Source of the DNA: Bacteroidota bacterium
GTDB lineage: Bacteria > Bacteroidota > Bacteroidia > Chitinophagales > Chitinophagaceae
Reading direction: 5' to 3'
Assembly (NCBI GenBank): GCA_013286425.1
Contig: JABDFS010000023.1
Span: forward strand, 1-39,318
DNA: 39,318 nucleotides
The notes beneath the pieces were generated by a model. It was given only the letters and a program-made list of their open reading frames with translations. It was not told the origin of the DNA and did no database searches. Both the position numbers and the translations under genes were made by a program. This document shows positions 7,443 to 16,977 of this stretch, piece after piece; positions within the stretch are counted from its first letter, which is position 1; each line of letters starts with the position of its first letter.

Positions 7443-9548
7443 ATGAAAGATTTTAAGAGATATTTAATTACAGCGGCCTTACCTTATGCAAACGGGCCTG
7501 TTCATATTGGTCATTTAGCGGGAGTTTATTTACCCGCTGATATATATGTGCGGTATTTACGTGCCCGCAAACGCGATGTGAAATTTGTTAGCGGAAGTGA
7601 TGAACATGGTGTGCCCATCACTATTCGCGCGATGAAAGAAAATATAACGCCACAGGAAGTGGTTGATAAATATCATGCGATCATTAGGAGCAGTCTTGAA
7701 CAGATGGGTGTTTCTTTTGATATTTATTCAAGAACATCTAACCCGATACATCATAAAACCTCGCAGGACTTTTTTACAACTTTATACGATAAGGGTTTGT
7801 TTGAAGAAAAAGAAAGCGAGCAGTATTATGATGAGAAAGCAAAAACTTTTTTAGCAGACAGGTATATCATCGGAACATGTCCTGTGTGCGGAAATCCCAA
7901 TGCTTATGGCGATCAATGCGAACGTTGCGGTTCTTCTTTAAGTCCCGAAATGTTGATCAACCCGCGCAGTGCTTTAAGTGATGCTACGCCTCTCAAAAAG
8001 AAAACAAAGCATTGGTATTTTCCTTTGCAACATTATGAAGCATGGTTGAAACAATGGATATTGGAAGACCATAAGGAATGGAAAAATAATGTATACGGCC
8101 AATGCAAGAGTTGGTTAGATAATGGTTTGCAATCAAGAGCAATGACGCGCGACAGCAACTGGGGAATTAAAGTGCCGTTGCCTGATGCGGAAGGAAAAGT
8201 TTTATATGTTTGGTTTGATGCACCGATCGGTTATATCAGTGCTACAAAAGAATTAACCGACAACTGGAAAGATTACTGGCAAAGCGAAGATTCAAAGTTG
8301 ATACATTTTATCGGGAAAGACAACATCGTTTTTCATTGCATCATATTTCCTGCAATGCTGCATGCACATGGTGAGTTTGTTGTGCCTGATAATGTTCCTG
8401 CCAATGAATTTTTGAATATTGAAGGAGATAAAGTTTCTACATCGCGCAACTGGGCTGTTTGGGTGAATGAATATCTTGAAGATTTTAAAGATTGTGAAGA
8501 TGTGCTGCGTTATGTTTTATGCAGCAATGCACCTGAAACAAAAGACAATGATTTTACGTGGAAAGATTTCCAGGAAAAGAATAATAGCGAACTCGCAAGC
8601 ATCTTTGGAAATTTTGTGAATCGCACTTTTGTGCTGATGCATAAATTATGCAATGGCAAAGTGCCTAAACTGCACGAAGATGTGATGGATGATATTGACC
8701 GCGCACTGATTGCAGACATCAAATCTGCAAAGACAAAAGTTGAAAATGCGTTGGAAGAATTTCGTTTTCGCGAAGCATTGTTTGAAGTGATTGACCTTTC
8801 GCGCAAAGGCAATAAATACATGCAGGAAAAAGAGCCGTGGAAAAAGAAAATTGACAATGGAGAATTGACAGTTGACAGAAAGCTTGTTGATAATTGCTTG
8901 CATCTATGTTTACAGCTCACTGCAAATCTTACTATTCTTATCAATCCTTTTCTTCCCTTCACAGCAAAGAAAATGTTGCACATGATGAAGGTGGTTGATA
9001 AGATGCTCGAATGGGAAAATTCCGGCTCAATAAAATTATTAAGTGTTGGTTATAGCTTACGTTCACCTGAAATTTTATTTAGAAAAATTGAAGACAAAGA
9101 AATTCAAATGCAGGTAGAGAAATTAAAAAATGGATTAGTGCAAGCAGAGAATACAGCGTCAAACGCAAAAAGCGAAACGCAAAGAGCAGAAAGCGTTGAG
9201 CCTTCAGCGTTAAGCCTTAAGCCAACAATTCAATACGATGATTTTGCAAAGCTTGATCTGCGTGTTGGCAAAATTCTATCAGCAGAAAAAGTGGAGAAAG
9301 CAGATAAATTATTAAAGCTTGAAATTGACCTGGGTTTTGAAAAACGCACCATTGTTTCAGGCATTGCATTGCATTTTAAACCTGAAGATATTGTTGGAAA
9401 ACAGGTTGTAGTTGTTGCCAATTTAGCGCCCCGTAAAATGCGTGGAATCGAAAGCAACGGAATGATATTAATGGCAGAAAATGCAGCAGGTAAATTGATC
9501 TTCGTAAATCCAGATGAAGATACTGATGCGGGAAGCGGCGTAAGTTAG
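7443..9548 (+). CDS. metG: Methionyl-tRNA synthetase
   Basis: A 701-residue MetRS that charges tRNA-Met with methionine. The ATG at 7443 was chosen because the family begins at [20 protein letters not shown]; an upstream ATG adds nine unlike residues. The HIGH motif is HIGH at 21-24, and the KMSKS loop is KVSTS at 330-334. The zinc insertion has CPVCGNP and CERCGSS. The anticodon-binding domain ends near residue 540. A linker rich in Ala, Ser, Glu and Gln (about 569-598) leads to a C-terminal OB-fold tRNA-binding domain starting [18 protein letters not shown]. The linker DNA is unusual (see findings). The gene is followed by an inverted repeat shared with the convergent gene. Confidence 0.97.
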   Translation: MKDFKRYLITAALPYANGPVHIGHLAGVYLPADIYVRYLRARKRDVKFVSGSDEHGVPITIRAMKENITPQEVVDKYHAIIRSSLEQMGVSFDIYSRTSNPIHHKTSQDFFTTLYDKGLFEEKESEQYYDEKAKTFLADRYIIGTCPVCGNPNAYGDQCERCGSSLSPEMLINPRSALSDATPLKKKTKHWYFPLQHYEAWLKQWILEDHKEWKNNVYGQCKSWLDNGLQSRAMTRDSNWGIKVPLPDAEGKVLYVWFDAPIGYISATKELTDNWKDYWQSEDSKLIHFIGKDNIVFHCIIFPAMLHAHGEFVVPDNVPANEFLNIEGDKVSTSRNWAVWVNEYLEDFKDCEDVLRYVLCSNAPETKDNDFTWKDFQEKNNSELASIFGNFVNRTFVLMHKLCNGKVPKLHEDVMDDIDRALIADIKSAKTKVENALEEFRFREALFEVIDLSRKGNKYMQEKEPWKKKIDNGELTVDRKLVDNCLHLCLQLTANLTILINPFLPFTAKKMLHMMKVVDKMLEWENSGSIKLLSVGYSLRSPEILFRKIEDKEIQMQVEKLKNGLVQAENTASNAKSETQRAESVEPSALSLKPTIQYDDFAKLDLRVGKILSAEKVEKADKLLKLEIDLGFEKRTIVSGIALHFKPEDIVGKQVVVVANLAPRKMRGIESNGMILMAENAAGKLIFVNPDEDTDAGSGVS

Positions 9549-9552
9549 TAAA

Positions 9553-9632
9553 GTTGGAAAGACGGAAAGCCCGAAAGTCAGTAAGAAATTATTTTCTCGC
9601 TTCCGGGCTTATAGACTCACCGACTTTCGGAC
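9553..9632. terminator. Inverted repeat between convergent metG and the T9SS protein gene
   Basis: Nested arms: AAGCCCGAAAG at 9567-9577 against CTTCCGGGCTT at 9600-9610, and GTTGGAAAGAC at 9553-9563 against GACTTTCGGAC at 9622-9632, with mismatches. Lying between two converging genes, it could act as a bidirectional terminator. The GAAAG..GGAAAGAC wording also resembles a dispersed repeat common in this phylum. Confidence 0.55.
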
Positions 9633-9648
9633 TAAGGGTTGTTAAATA

Positions 9649-11247
9649 CTACTTTACTACAAGTACCCTTTTACTCAACCCAGTTTCATTGTTTTTAATA
9701 AAATAATAGCCGGTCGCAAACGCAGACACATCAATTGTTCCGCTGCCATCAATTGTTTTATTTAATAAAGCTTTTCCTGATTGATCAATAAATGTAAAGT
9801 TTGCTTTGCTTGTGGTTTTTACATTCACAATATTTTTTGCCGGGTTAGGGAATACTGAAAATGTATTGTCATCTTTTATGGTTGCAATTGCAGTATTGGT
9901 TGTGTTTGCATCTTCTGCAAAACCATTGCTATGATCAAGAGTAACTATCCAAAAATCATTACTGCCCCTGCTTATATCAGTTTTATCGCCATAAATATTT
10001 CCCCAGCTAAAGCCACCTATCAAATATTTGTTTTTTGAAATTTCCTGTATGCTGCGCAGGTTGTCATCACCATCGCTGCCAACATCTTTGTTCCATAAAA
10101 TTTTTCCGTTGGCATTTGCTTTTACAACCCAGTAATCAAAACCGCCCCAGCAATTTTCATCCTTATCACTTGAAACAGGCGAGATTGATTGGCCGCCCAT
10201 TATTAAACCGCCATCAGAAGTGTTCTGAATTGTTTGTCCATAATCATCACTTAAACCACCAATCGTTTTATCAAATAATAAAGTTCCCTGCCTGCTTAAT
10301 TTTACCAGCCAGTAGTCAAAACCACCATGAATATTCTCTGTTTTGTCGCCTGATTTATTTGATGCAGATACACCAAATAATGCATAATTGCCATCCGATG
10401 TTTGTACTACACTGTTTACATAATCATCTGCACTACCACCAATTGTTTTATCCCATTGCTTATTCCCGAATCTGTCCAGTTTAACAGCCCAGTAATCATT
10501 TGCACCGCGATTGTTCTCAGATTTATCACCTGATATTGTAGAATTAGACAGGCCTACTGCAATGTATCCGCCATCTGCAGTTTGTATAGCCTGGTTTACA
10601 AATTCATCGCCGCTGCCTCCGAGTGTTTTATCCCATTGCTTGTTGCCTGAAGCATCTAATTTTATCAGCCAGAAATCGAAACCGCTTTTGCTGTTTTCAG
10701 ATTTATCGCCCGCTATATTTGAATTAGACATACAGCCAACTATATAACCTCCGTCTTTTGTTTGTTGAATTGAATTGCAGAATTCATACTGATCTCCACC
10801 CAATGTTTTTTGCCAAACAATATTACCGGATGCATCAAGCTTTATAACCCAGCAATCAAAAACACCTTTGCTGTTCTCTGTTTTTTCGCCTGAAATATTT
10901 GATTGCGAATTGCCGGCAAGAATGTAACCATCATCCGATGTTTGCTGCACTGCAATGCATTCATCTACATCACTACCACCTAATGTGCGTTGCCATTGTA
11001 TTTTTCCGGCCTTGTTCAGTTTTACAACCCAGTAATCATCAACGCCACGGTTATAATCTGTTTTGTCTCCCGAAATGTCTGAATAAGATCTGCCTGCAGC
11101 AATAACGCCGCCATCAGTTGTAAACCAGGCGCCGCCGGGTTCATCATCACTGTTGCCGCCAATGGTTTTTTGCGGCCCGATGATAAACTGCGAATAGCCT
11201 GTAATAGTTATTGTGCATAGAATAAGGAATAAAATTTTCTGTTTCAT
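9649..11247 (-). CDS. T9SS-secreted seven-repeat (probable seven-bladed propeller) protein
   Basis: A 532-residue protein with a signal peptide (MKQKILFLILCTITITGYSQ). Seven consecutive repeats of about 60 residues follow (about 22-445), each built as KTxGGSxDE...QTxDGGYIxxGxSxSxISGDKxEN...xDYWxVKLDxxGNxxW. Seven such units fit a closed beta-propeller. The last roughly 75 residues are a type IX secretion C-terminal domain (FSVFPNPAKNIVNV ... GYYFIKNN ... KRVLVVK). It is therefore expected to be released or anchored at the cell surface. No catalytic site is recognisable, so adhesion or glycan binding is a reasonable but unproven role. It is encoded just after the S74 protein on the same strand, 129 bases apart. 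Confidence 0.88.
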   Translation of the reverse strand: MKQKILFLILCTITITGYSQFIIGPQKTIGGNSDDEPGGAWFTTDGGVIAAGRSYSDISGDKTDYNRGVDDYWVVKLNKAGKIQWQRTLGGSDVDECIAVQQTSDDGYILAGNSQSNISGEKTENSKGVFDCWVIKLDASGNIVWQKTLGGDQYEFCNSIQQTKDGGYIVGCMSNSNIAGDKSENSKSGFDFWLIKLDASGNKQWDKTLGGSGDEFVNQAIQTADGGYIAVGLSNSTISGDKSENNRGANDYWAVKLDRFGNKQWDKTIGGSADDYVNSVVQTSDGNYALFGVSASNKSGDKTENIHGGFDYWLVKLSRQGTLLFDKTIGGLSDDYGQTIQNTSDGGLIMGGQSISPVSSDKDENCWGGFDYWVVKANANGKILWNKDVGSDGDDNLRSIQEISKNKYLIGGFSWGNIYGDKTDISRGSNDFWIVTLDHSNGFAEDANTTNTAIATIKDDNTFSVFPNPAKNIVNVKTTSKANFTFIDQSGKALLNKTIDGSGTIDVSAFATGYYFIKNNETGLSKRVLVVK

Positions 11248-11376
11248 ATGTTAGTTTTTAATATTCAAGAAAATATTTACGTTATATAGTGATAGTAATT
11301 TATTGTTTATTGATTTCTAAAATCAATAGAAATGCTTACATTATTTGTATATGTTTTTAACCTGGAAGCTTATGTA

Positions 11377-13077
11377 TCATCTTGCACAAACCATTTGTTT
11401 TGTATCAACTATTTTCCCATCAACATAGAAGCTGCAGTTATAAATGCCCGAACTGAATGATGAAGTATTTATTGACAGGCTTCTTTTTCCGGCACCAGTA
11501 ACATTTATTTCCTTTAATGTTTTACCATCGTTATCTGCAATGATTATTTTAGCTGAAGTATAAATTTGTGGTAACGTGTAATTAAGTATTGTTGAATTTG
11601 AAAAAGGATTTGGCTGATTTGTGCCAAGTTCAGCTTTAGTGTTTGTTATGGCGTTATCTGCAGAGAGTACAATGCGGCTATCTTTTATAGTTGCAATCTC
11701 ATTTTTCAACTGTTCTACCTCATCAATCAGCTTTTCATTTTGTGTGCTTAATTCCTGTACAGCTTTTACTAAGGGTACTACAAAATCTGCATAGCTTAAG
11801 CCATAAGCATCTTTATCGTTTTGAGGTTTATACACTCCGCTAAAATCATAACCTAATTTGTTTGCGGCGGCTTCTACATCCTGTGCTATAAATCCTGTAT
11901 ATGTTTTCTTTTCTTTTTCAGTCATAGCAGTTTCGTAAATATTATCAATTGCACTTTTGGTTTCTTTTTTAAAACCACCTGCATTGTTTGAAGGAGATGT
12001 GTATGCATTAAGTGCATGAATATTATAATTATAGGTTATTGGTTTCAGCAGTTTAATGAATTCAAGACCAGGTACATTTTCTTTTATATTTTTTTTAAAG
12101 CGCCCATCAGAAACAATCACTATACTGCCTGCTGCTTTAACGGAAGTAACTGCAATATTACCCAGCATAACCTGGTTGCTTGCTGTAACATTCGCTTTAT
12201 AACCGATGGCAGTGGCATTGGTTAAACCGTTTTTGCTTATATCTGCGGAATCACCAATTGCTGTATTATAGCTGCCGGTAATATTTGTTGCCATACTTCC
12301 AAAACCCAGTGCGGTATTAAATTGCCCTGACGTATTATTTTTTAAACTCTGTTGCCCCGCGCCGGTATTATAGCTTCCATTCTGCGTTGCCTGTAATGCG
12401 TACGCCCCCAAAGCTGTATTTGCCAAACCTACCTGGGAAGACATGAGCGTATTTTCACCGATAGCAGTATTTCCAATTCCATTGTTCTGTTGTAGTGATC
12501 TTACTCCAATTGCCGTATTAAACCCACCACCGGTTGAGTTCATTAAAGCGCCAAAACCATATGCAGAATTCTCAGCAGCACCGGTATTTGAATACATAGC
12601 AAAATAGCCTGTGGCTGTATTTCTTGAACCTGTTTGATTTAAAGCCATAGCGTAATCGCCAACCGCAGTATTGCTGTGGCCAGACACGTTTAATAGTAAA
12701 CCATTTCCAACAATTGTATTACTATCCCCGGTTGCCGCTTCCGGATCACTTCCTACATACAGATTGGTGCCCTTTACAAAAACAAGTGAAGGATCGAAAA
12801 TAAGTCTCCAGTTACTTCCATTATAATAGTAAAATCCAGACGCATTGTCTGTTTGATATATTAGCAGGCTTGTGGCAGGCGATACTATTGCATTACGCTG
12901 AACCTGTGTCATTCTGGGTATTAAGATGCCTTTCCCGGTAGTGTCAACATCTAATATAGCAGAAGGGTTAGGTACGGTAGTTCCAATGCCCACACTTCCC
13001 TTTTTCGGTAAAGTGTTTTGCGCATTGACAGTCATAAAAAAAGCGATAGTGAATAAAGAAAAGAATATCTTTTTCAT
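11377..13077 (-). CDS. Surface tail-fibre-like protein with S74 autoprocessing domain
   Basis: A 566-residue protein with a signal peptide (MKKIFFSLFTIAFFMTVNAQ). Residues about 25-75 (GSVGIGTTVPNPSAILDVD) are the usual Bacteroidota start of such fibres. Residues about 115-310 are repeats of the form GxxNTAxGxxAL, as in trimeric adhesin head domains. An S74 intramolecular chaperone domain starts at SDGRFKKNIKE (Ser323, Asp324, Lys328, matching the Ser-Lys dyad spacing of endosialidase). A coiled coil near 445-475 and a T9SS-like tail with QPNPFSNSTILNYTLP follow. S74 domains trimerise and then self-cleave before the Asp. Here a sorting-like tail follows the S74 domain. No lectin or enzyme domain is visible. 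Confidence 0.88.
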   Translation of the reverse strand: MKKIFFSLFTIAFFMTVNAQNTLPKKGSVGIGTTVPNPSAILDVDTTGKGILIPRMTQVQRNAIVSPATSLLIYQTDNASGFYYYNGSNWRLIFDPSLVFVKGTNLYVGSDPEAATGDSNTIVGNGLLLNVSGHSNTAVGDYAMALNQTGSRNTATGYFAMYSNTGAAENSAYGFGALMNSTGGGFNTAIGVRSLQQNNGIGNTAIGENTLMSSQVGLANTALGAYALQATQNGSYNTGAGQQSLKNNTSGQFNTALGFGSMATNITGSYNTAIGDSADISKNGLTNATAIGYKANVTASNQVMLGNIAVTSVKAAGSIVIVSDGRFKKNIKENVPGLEFIKLLKPITYNYNIHALNAYTSPSNNAGGFKKETKSAIDNIYETAMTEKEKKTYTGFIAQDVEAAANKLGYDFSGVYKPQNDKDAYGLSYADFVVPLVKAVQELSTQNEKLIDEVEQLKNEIATIKDSRIVLSADNAITNTKAELGTNQPNPFSNSTILNYTLPQIYTSAKIIIADNDGKTLKEINVTGAGKRSLSINTSSFSSGIYNCSFYVDGKIVDTKQMVCAR

Positions 13078-13206
13078 AAGTTGATTTTTAATGATTGAGA
13101 AAATATTATTATCATAAGAACAAGCAATCTATTACCTGGATTTAGCGAAATCAACAGTCAGTTGGCAGTTGATATGTTTCGTTTGACGGCTTACTGTTTA
13201 GAGGAA

Positions 13207-14709
13207 TTAATTTGATTGAAGATTGAAATGATTGTTCAGTCTTTCGATTGTTGCTTTATCGCTTATAAGATGTTTTGCTTTTTGCTGTGCCTGGATGATG
13301 TTGGATTTATTTGCATGGAAAGAATTAAAAAAATTATGAGGCACCTGTATTAATTCAGGGTGAATTATTGCGCTTGTTTTTACAAGGTCATCATAATAGC
13401 TGTTATGTTTTGACAGCTGATGATGCAGCAGTATGCTAAATTGAGAATAATCAGTTATTGCATGTTCAAATGCAGCATAACATTTATAACGAAAAGGTGA
13501 ATGATTAAAATCCGGAACGATGCAAAAATCAATTAAGATTTGATGTGTTTGTTTACATGTTTCTGCTATTGCCTGTTCTGCCTGTATGGGCAACATGTGT
13601 TCGCCGAAAGGAGAAAAAATATCATTCAGTCTTCCTTTTACAATCAAGCGATAAGGTTGAATTGAAACAAACTCAACAATGTCATTCATAATATAAGCAC
13701 ATAAACCATTATTAGCTGAAATGATGATGCTGTAAGGTTTTGCGGGTTTCACATCTTTTAGTGATAAGCGTTCAGGATTTTGTTGATGAACGTTTTCAAG
13801 TTCAACAAACTCATAAAAGATTCCATTATTGCAAATAAGTTCCATGCCTTTTATACCCAGTGAAACCTGGTACGCAAAATTGCCTTCTGTTGCAGAATAG
13901 TTTTCCATCAGTAAAACATCATCACCCAAATGATTGCGTAATAAATTTTCGTAAGGCTCGTAATTCATCCCGCTTAAAAACGCAACGATGAAATTTGGAA
14001 ATGCATCTTTGAATTTCATGTTTGTGATGGCTTCAAACTGTTGCAGAAAGTGAGAAAGATAAACAGGTAAAGCAACAATCATTCTTACATCATTGCCTTG
14101 TATATTTTGTATGATGGTTTTTATTTTTTCTGCAGGATCATGAATAAATCTTATATCATCATTTGGTAACGAAAAGTATTTTGTCCATGCAGGTTTGTTA
14201 TATATTTTAATAGTTGAGATAGCGCTACATAAAAAACCATTTATTTCTTCAAGATCCTGCTGATCGCCGAGTGTTAGCACTTTGCTGCCCATGAATGAAG
14301 CGCCGTTTAATTGTTGAGATAGATTACTCAACATATATAAAGCTGCCAACTGTGTTGAACGTAGAAATTCATTTGTTACAGGTAATAATTTTGGCTCGTC
14401 CGATGTGCCGCTGCTCTTTGCTAAATAAGAAGGTAAACCTGGCCATAAAACATTTGCTTCTTTGTTTAAAATTCTTTCTATATAAGTTTTGAAATGGTCA
14501 TAACTTCTTAACGGAACATGGTTTTTAAAATCGTTATAATCATTGATTGTGTTGAATGAATGTTCTTTACCAAAGGCTGTATTTTTTGCAGCATTGATTA
14601 ATGAGGCAAAAGTTTTTTGCTGGCATTCAATTGCATTAAGCCTGTTTGCCTTTACAAGGTTTGTATATCTTTCTAGATATTGATATTGTATGAACGAAAG
14701 CAGCGACAT
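13207..14709 (-). CDS. GH3-family (auxin-responsive) acyl-adenylate enzyme
   Basis: A 500-residue member of the GH3 branch of the adenylate-forming (ANL) superfamily. The ATP-binding stretch is LAKSSGTSDEPKLLPVT, and the second family motif is LMENYSATEG; FSPFGEHMLP near the end matches the hinge region. Plant members join amino acids to acyl acids through an acyl-AMP; the substrates of bacterial members are mostly unknown. The length is normal. The gene lies alone but in the same direction as the phosphatidyltransferase 94 bases upstream. Confidence 0.88.
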   Translation of the reverse strand: MSLLSFIQYQYLERYTNLVKANRLNAIECQQKTFASLINAAKNTAFGKEHSFNTINDYNDFKNHVPLRSYDHFKTYIERILNKEANVLWPGLPSYLAKSSGTSDEPKLLPVTNEFLRSTQLAALYMLSNLSQQLNGASFMGSKVLTLGDQQDLEEINGFLCSAISTIKIYNKPAWTKYFSLPNDDIRFIHDPAEKIKTIIQNIQGNDVRMIVALPVYLSHFLQQFEAITNMKFKDAFPNFIVAFLSGMNYEPYENLLRNHLGDDVLLMENYSATEGNFAYQVSLGIKGMELICNNGIFYEFVELENVHQQNPERLSLKDVKPAKPYSIIISANNGLCAYIMNDIVEFVSIQPYRLIVKGRLNDIFSPFGEHMLPIQAEQAIAETCKQTHQILIDFCIVPDFNHSPFRYKCYAAFEHAITDYSQFSILLHHQLSKHNSYYDDLVKTSAIIHPELIQVPHNFFNSFHANKSNIIQAQQKAKHLISDKATIERLNNHFNLQSN

Positions 14710-14803
14710 AAAATATTATTGCTGAAAAATGAATCAACAGTACAAGAGAGTGACACAACGAAATTCAATGCCTGCACTGCAGCCGGTTACCAAATAAAAA
14801 ACA

Positions 14804-15406
14804 TCAACTGTTGAACAAAGCAAATTTTTTAAACGTCTTGCCTTTTCTTATTAAATATACATGATAGGTATTGGGCACATCGTGTTGCCATTTTGGTAAA
14901 ATGAGTGTGATCAAAATTCTGTCGAGATGCGAAACAATGCCTGCACATAAACAAAAATAAAAAAGAAAACCTGCGTTGCCGTTTAATATAAGATCTGTGA
15001 ATGCAGCAAGCAATGTTATGCCCCAGAATTTTGAGAGATAAGCGTGTGTGCATGTTTCGCGGCCGAACTTTAAAATGCTTACCAGGTAACAGGATGCTTC
15101 CATGCCTAATAAGATCCAGATCATAAATAAATTTTCGCTAATGGTTTGCGGTCGGATGAACCACGCGGTAAAACCTGCTGAAAGCCAGAAGATCATATCG
15201 GTCTGGCTGTCGAGCCTGTGCATTTTTGCAGTGGATGTATTTTGTTTGCGTGCTATAATTCCATCCAACACATCTGACAACAAACCAAGGAACAATAACA
15301 CAACAATCAGTTTTGTATATTGTGTTTGATAAAAATATCCAAGGCACAACATTACAGGAGCACATAAAAATCTAAACAAGATTAACGCATACGGGAGTTG
15401 TTTCAT
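14804..15406 (-). CDS. CDP-alcohol phosphatidyltransferase family membrane protein
   Basis: A 200-residue integral membrane enzyme with about five or six hydrophobic segments. The family motif D-x2-D-G-x2-A-R ... D-x3-D is at residues 45-70: Asp45, Asp48, Gly49, Ala52, Arg53, Asp66, Asp70. The usual second Gly (A-R-x8-G-x3-D) is Met62. The four Asp that bind metals and the CDP moiety are kept, so activity is still possible. It should transfer a phosphatidyl group from CDP-diacylglycerol to an alcohol (glycerol-3-phosphate, inositol phosphate or similar). It is distinct from the pssA paralogue at 24684. The acceptor is unknown. Confidence 0.82.
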   Translation of the reverse strand: MKQLPYALILFRFLCAPVMLCLGYFYQTQYTKLIVVLLFLGLLSDVLDGIIARKQNTSTAKMHRLDSQTDMIFWLSAGFTAWFIRPQTISENLFMIWILLGMEASCYLVSILKFGRETCTHAYLSKFWGITLLAAFTDLILNGNAGFLFYFCLCAGIVSHLDRILITLILPKWQHDVPNTYHVYLIRKGKTFKKFALFNS

Positions 15407-15458
15407 GCAGCAGTAATTTTACTTGTAATGAATATAAAATAATCTATTCGAGGATGCT

Positions 15459-16601
15459 TTAATAACTGATGTTGCCTGTATCCCAGTCAAGCTGCAAGCC
15501 CCATATATAAGCATCATCAATGTGTAAAGTAATGCATGGAATGGGCGGCTCAGGAATTGCGCTAAAGCCGTTAAAATCTACACCGGATTTTGTTGCAATG
15601 CCTGCTGATAAAGAGACAAGCCCCAGCAATACATCCCATCCTGCGGTTTTCACATCGCGGTGCCTTGCATCTAATGTAGGGGCTATGTAAAATGCAGCAT
15701 CTTTTCTTTCAAGCTGAAAAAAGCAGTATGCATTTCTTACAAATAAATTTTTGCCATCACAAAATCCCCAGTAAGAAGTATCCGGTTCTTCATTACTTGT
15801 TTTTTTTGAAACACGGTAATGCATCAGGTCTAATAATTTGGGTAATGCGCTTGCGCTGTCGTAAGTAAAACCAGGGCTGTTATTTTCAAACTCTGAAAAG
15901 TTATTATAAAAACCGGGCTTTAAACTATCGGTAGTAAGAATAGATTTTTGCCTTTTTAGCAAGCCTTCCTGTTTTATATTTTCAATTGTAAAGTGTCGTT
16001 GATTGCTGTCAGTTGTGTTGTTGAATTGCAAAGCATTTTTAATCGAGGCCTCACACAAACGCAATAAATAATAATCCCAGAATTGATAGTTGGTGTGTTT
16101 TCCGTTTTTGTGGCTGGAATACCTTTTATAAGAGAATTTTTCTTTTATCAGTGTATCAAAATTTCCGCGGTAAGCATAGTTGTTATTATTGCCGGTAAAT
16201 TGTTTGCATGCAATAATTCCGCAGGTTAAAATAAAACTGGTGTCGTCAACAAGTTGGTCGCTTATAAATAATTTTTCAAGCTGGATGATCAGCGTATCCC
16301 TGCCAGGTGTATACAAATTCTGATAATATTTATTCAGCGTATGCTGTAATGCAAGTGGCTGGCTTGAATCTTTTAAGGCAAGATAACCATCAAGAAAACA
16401 GCCTATACCTGTTGTATCATATCTTGAATCTATGATGCGTATATATGAAAAAGGAATACTGTCTTTTAAGGTGCTGCTTTCGTAAGGGTCAATAAGTGAG
16501 CTAAATGTCTTAACAGGTTTTTGAGGTTTAAAAATAAATTGTGCTGCAACACAGTTTATCAAAACAACATTCAATATTATTAATATAATAATGCCTTTCA
16601 T
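15459..16601 (-). CDS. Secreted protein of unknown function
   Basis: A 380-residue protein with an N-terminal signal peptide (MKGIIILIILNVVLINCVAA, then QF). The mature part begins KPQKPVKTFSSL and includes a small Asn-rich patch near 135-142. The C-terminal part (ATLDARHRDVKTAGW-like region and LLGLVSLSAGIATK) contains a hydrophobic stretch near 325-345. I do not recognise the family. The relatively regular codon use, signal peptide and length support a real gene. It lies 52 bases upstream of the phosphatidyltransferase gene on the same strand. Confidence 0.7.
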   Translation of the reverse strand: MKGIIILIILNVVLINCVAAQFIFKPQKPVKTFSSLIDPYESSTLKDSIPFSYIRIIDSRYDTTGIGCFLDGYLALKDSSQPLALQHTLNKYYQNLYTPGRDTLIIQLEKLFISDQLVDDTSFILTCGIIACKQFTGNNNNYAYRGNFDTLIKEKFSYKRYSSHKNGKHTNYQFWDYYLLRLCEASIKNALQFNNTTDSNQRHFTIENIKQEGLLKRQKSILTTDSLKPGFYNNFSEFENNSPGFTYDSASALPKLLDLMHYRVSKKTSNEEPDTSYWGFCDGKNLFVRNAYCFFQLERKDAAFYIAPTLDARHRDVKTAGWDVLLGLVSLSAGIATKSGVDFNGFSAIPEPPIPCITLHIDDAYIWGLQLDWDTGNISY

Positions 16602-16977
16602 TTCTAATAACCTTTAGCGCTGATAAGAACGGGACAAATGTTCTTTTTCCATTAAATTTTACGTAAGCTCAGTTCATAGTTAGATCAAGTCAATATATAA
16701 TTGATCGTTGAACCGCTTTATTTGATAACTGTTATTTCATGCTATATGAACAGCTGTTTATTATTCGCAGTTGATGATAATTTTTAATGGATTGTGCTAT
16801 TGAAATTCATTAATACTCGTTAAGCTCTTCTATGTGATAACCTATGTGTCTAATGTTTCTATGTGGTTCAATGTAACTTTTTACGACAGCTTGTCCCGCC
16901 AATGCGTGGATAGGCAGATAGTAAATATAGGTTTCACATAGAAATGTTGTAAATCTGATAGCACAACACGTCAATTT
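16602..16977. other. 376-base intergenic region with palindromic repeat family C
   Basis: No gene was found. TTTCTATGTG at 16856-16865 is matched by CACATAGAAA at 16935-16944, and further CTATGTG words occur at 16829-16848. TATGTGGTTC also occurs in the repeat at 21811-21902. The first part should hold the promoter of the secreted protein gene that starts at 16601. Confidence 0.5.

Noticed and set aside
8850-8878. Repeat-like ATTGACAATGGAGAATTGAC in metG
   Set aside because: It resembles TTGACA-rich intergenic repeats, but the encoded segment has about the normal length for MetRS at that place, so insertion is not supported.
8510-8983. Minus-strand frame of 157 codons inside metG
   Set aside because: It is entirely antisense to a conserved part of MetRS, with no start signal or family resemblance.
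10035-10484. Plus-strand His/Cys/Leu-rich frame opposite the T9SS propeller gene
   Set aside because: It mirrors the repeats of the minus-strand gene and has no recognisable domain; the real gene has a signal peptide and a sorting tail.
9649-11247. Regular spacing of repeats suggesting a CRISPR array
   Set aside because: The period is about 180 bases and the repeats encode the same protein motif in frame; they are protein blades.
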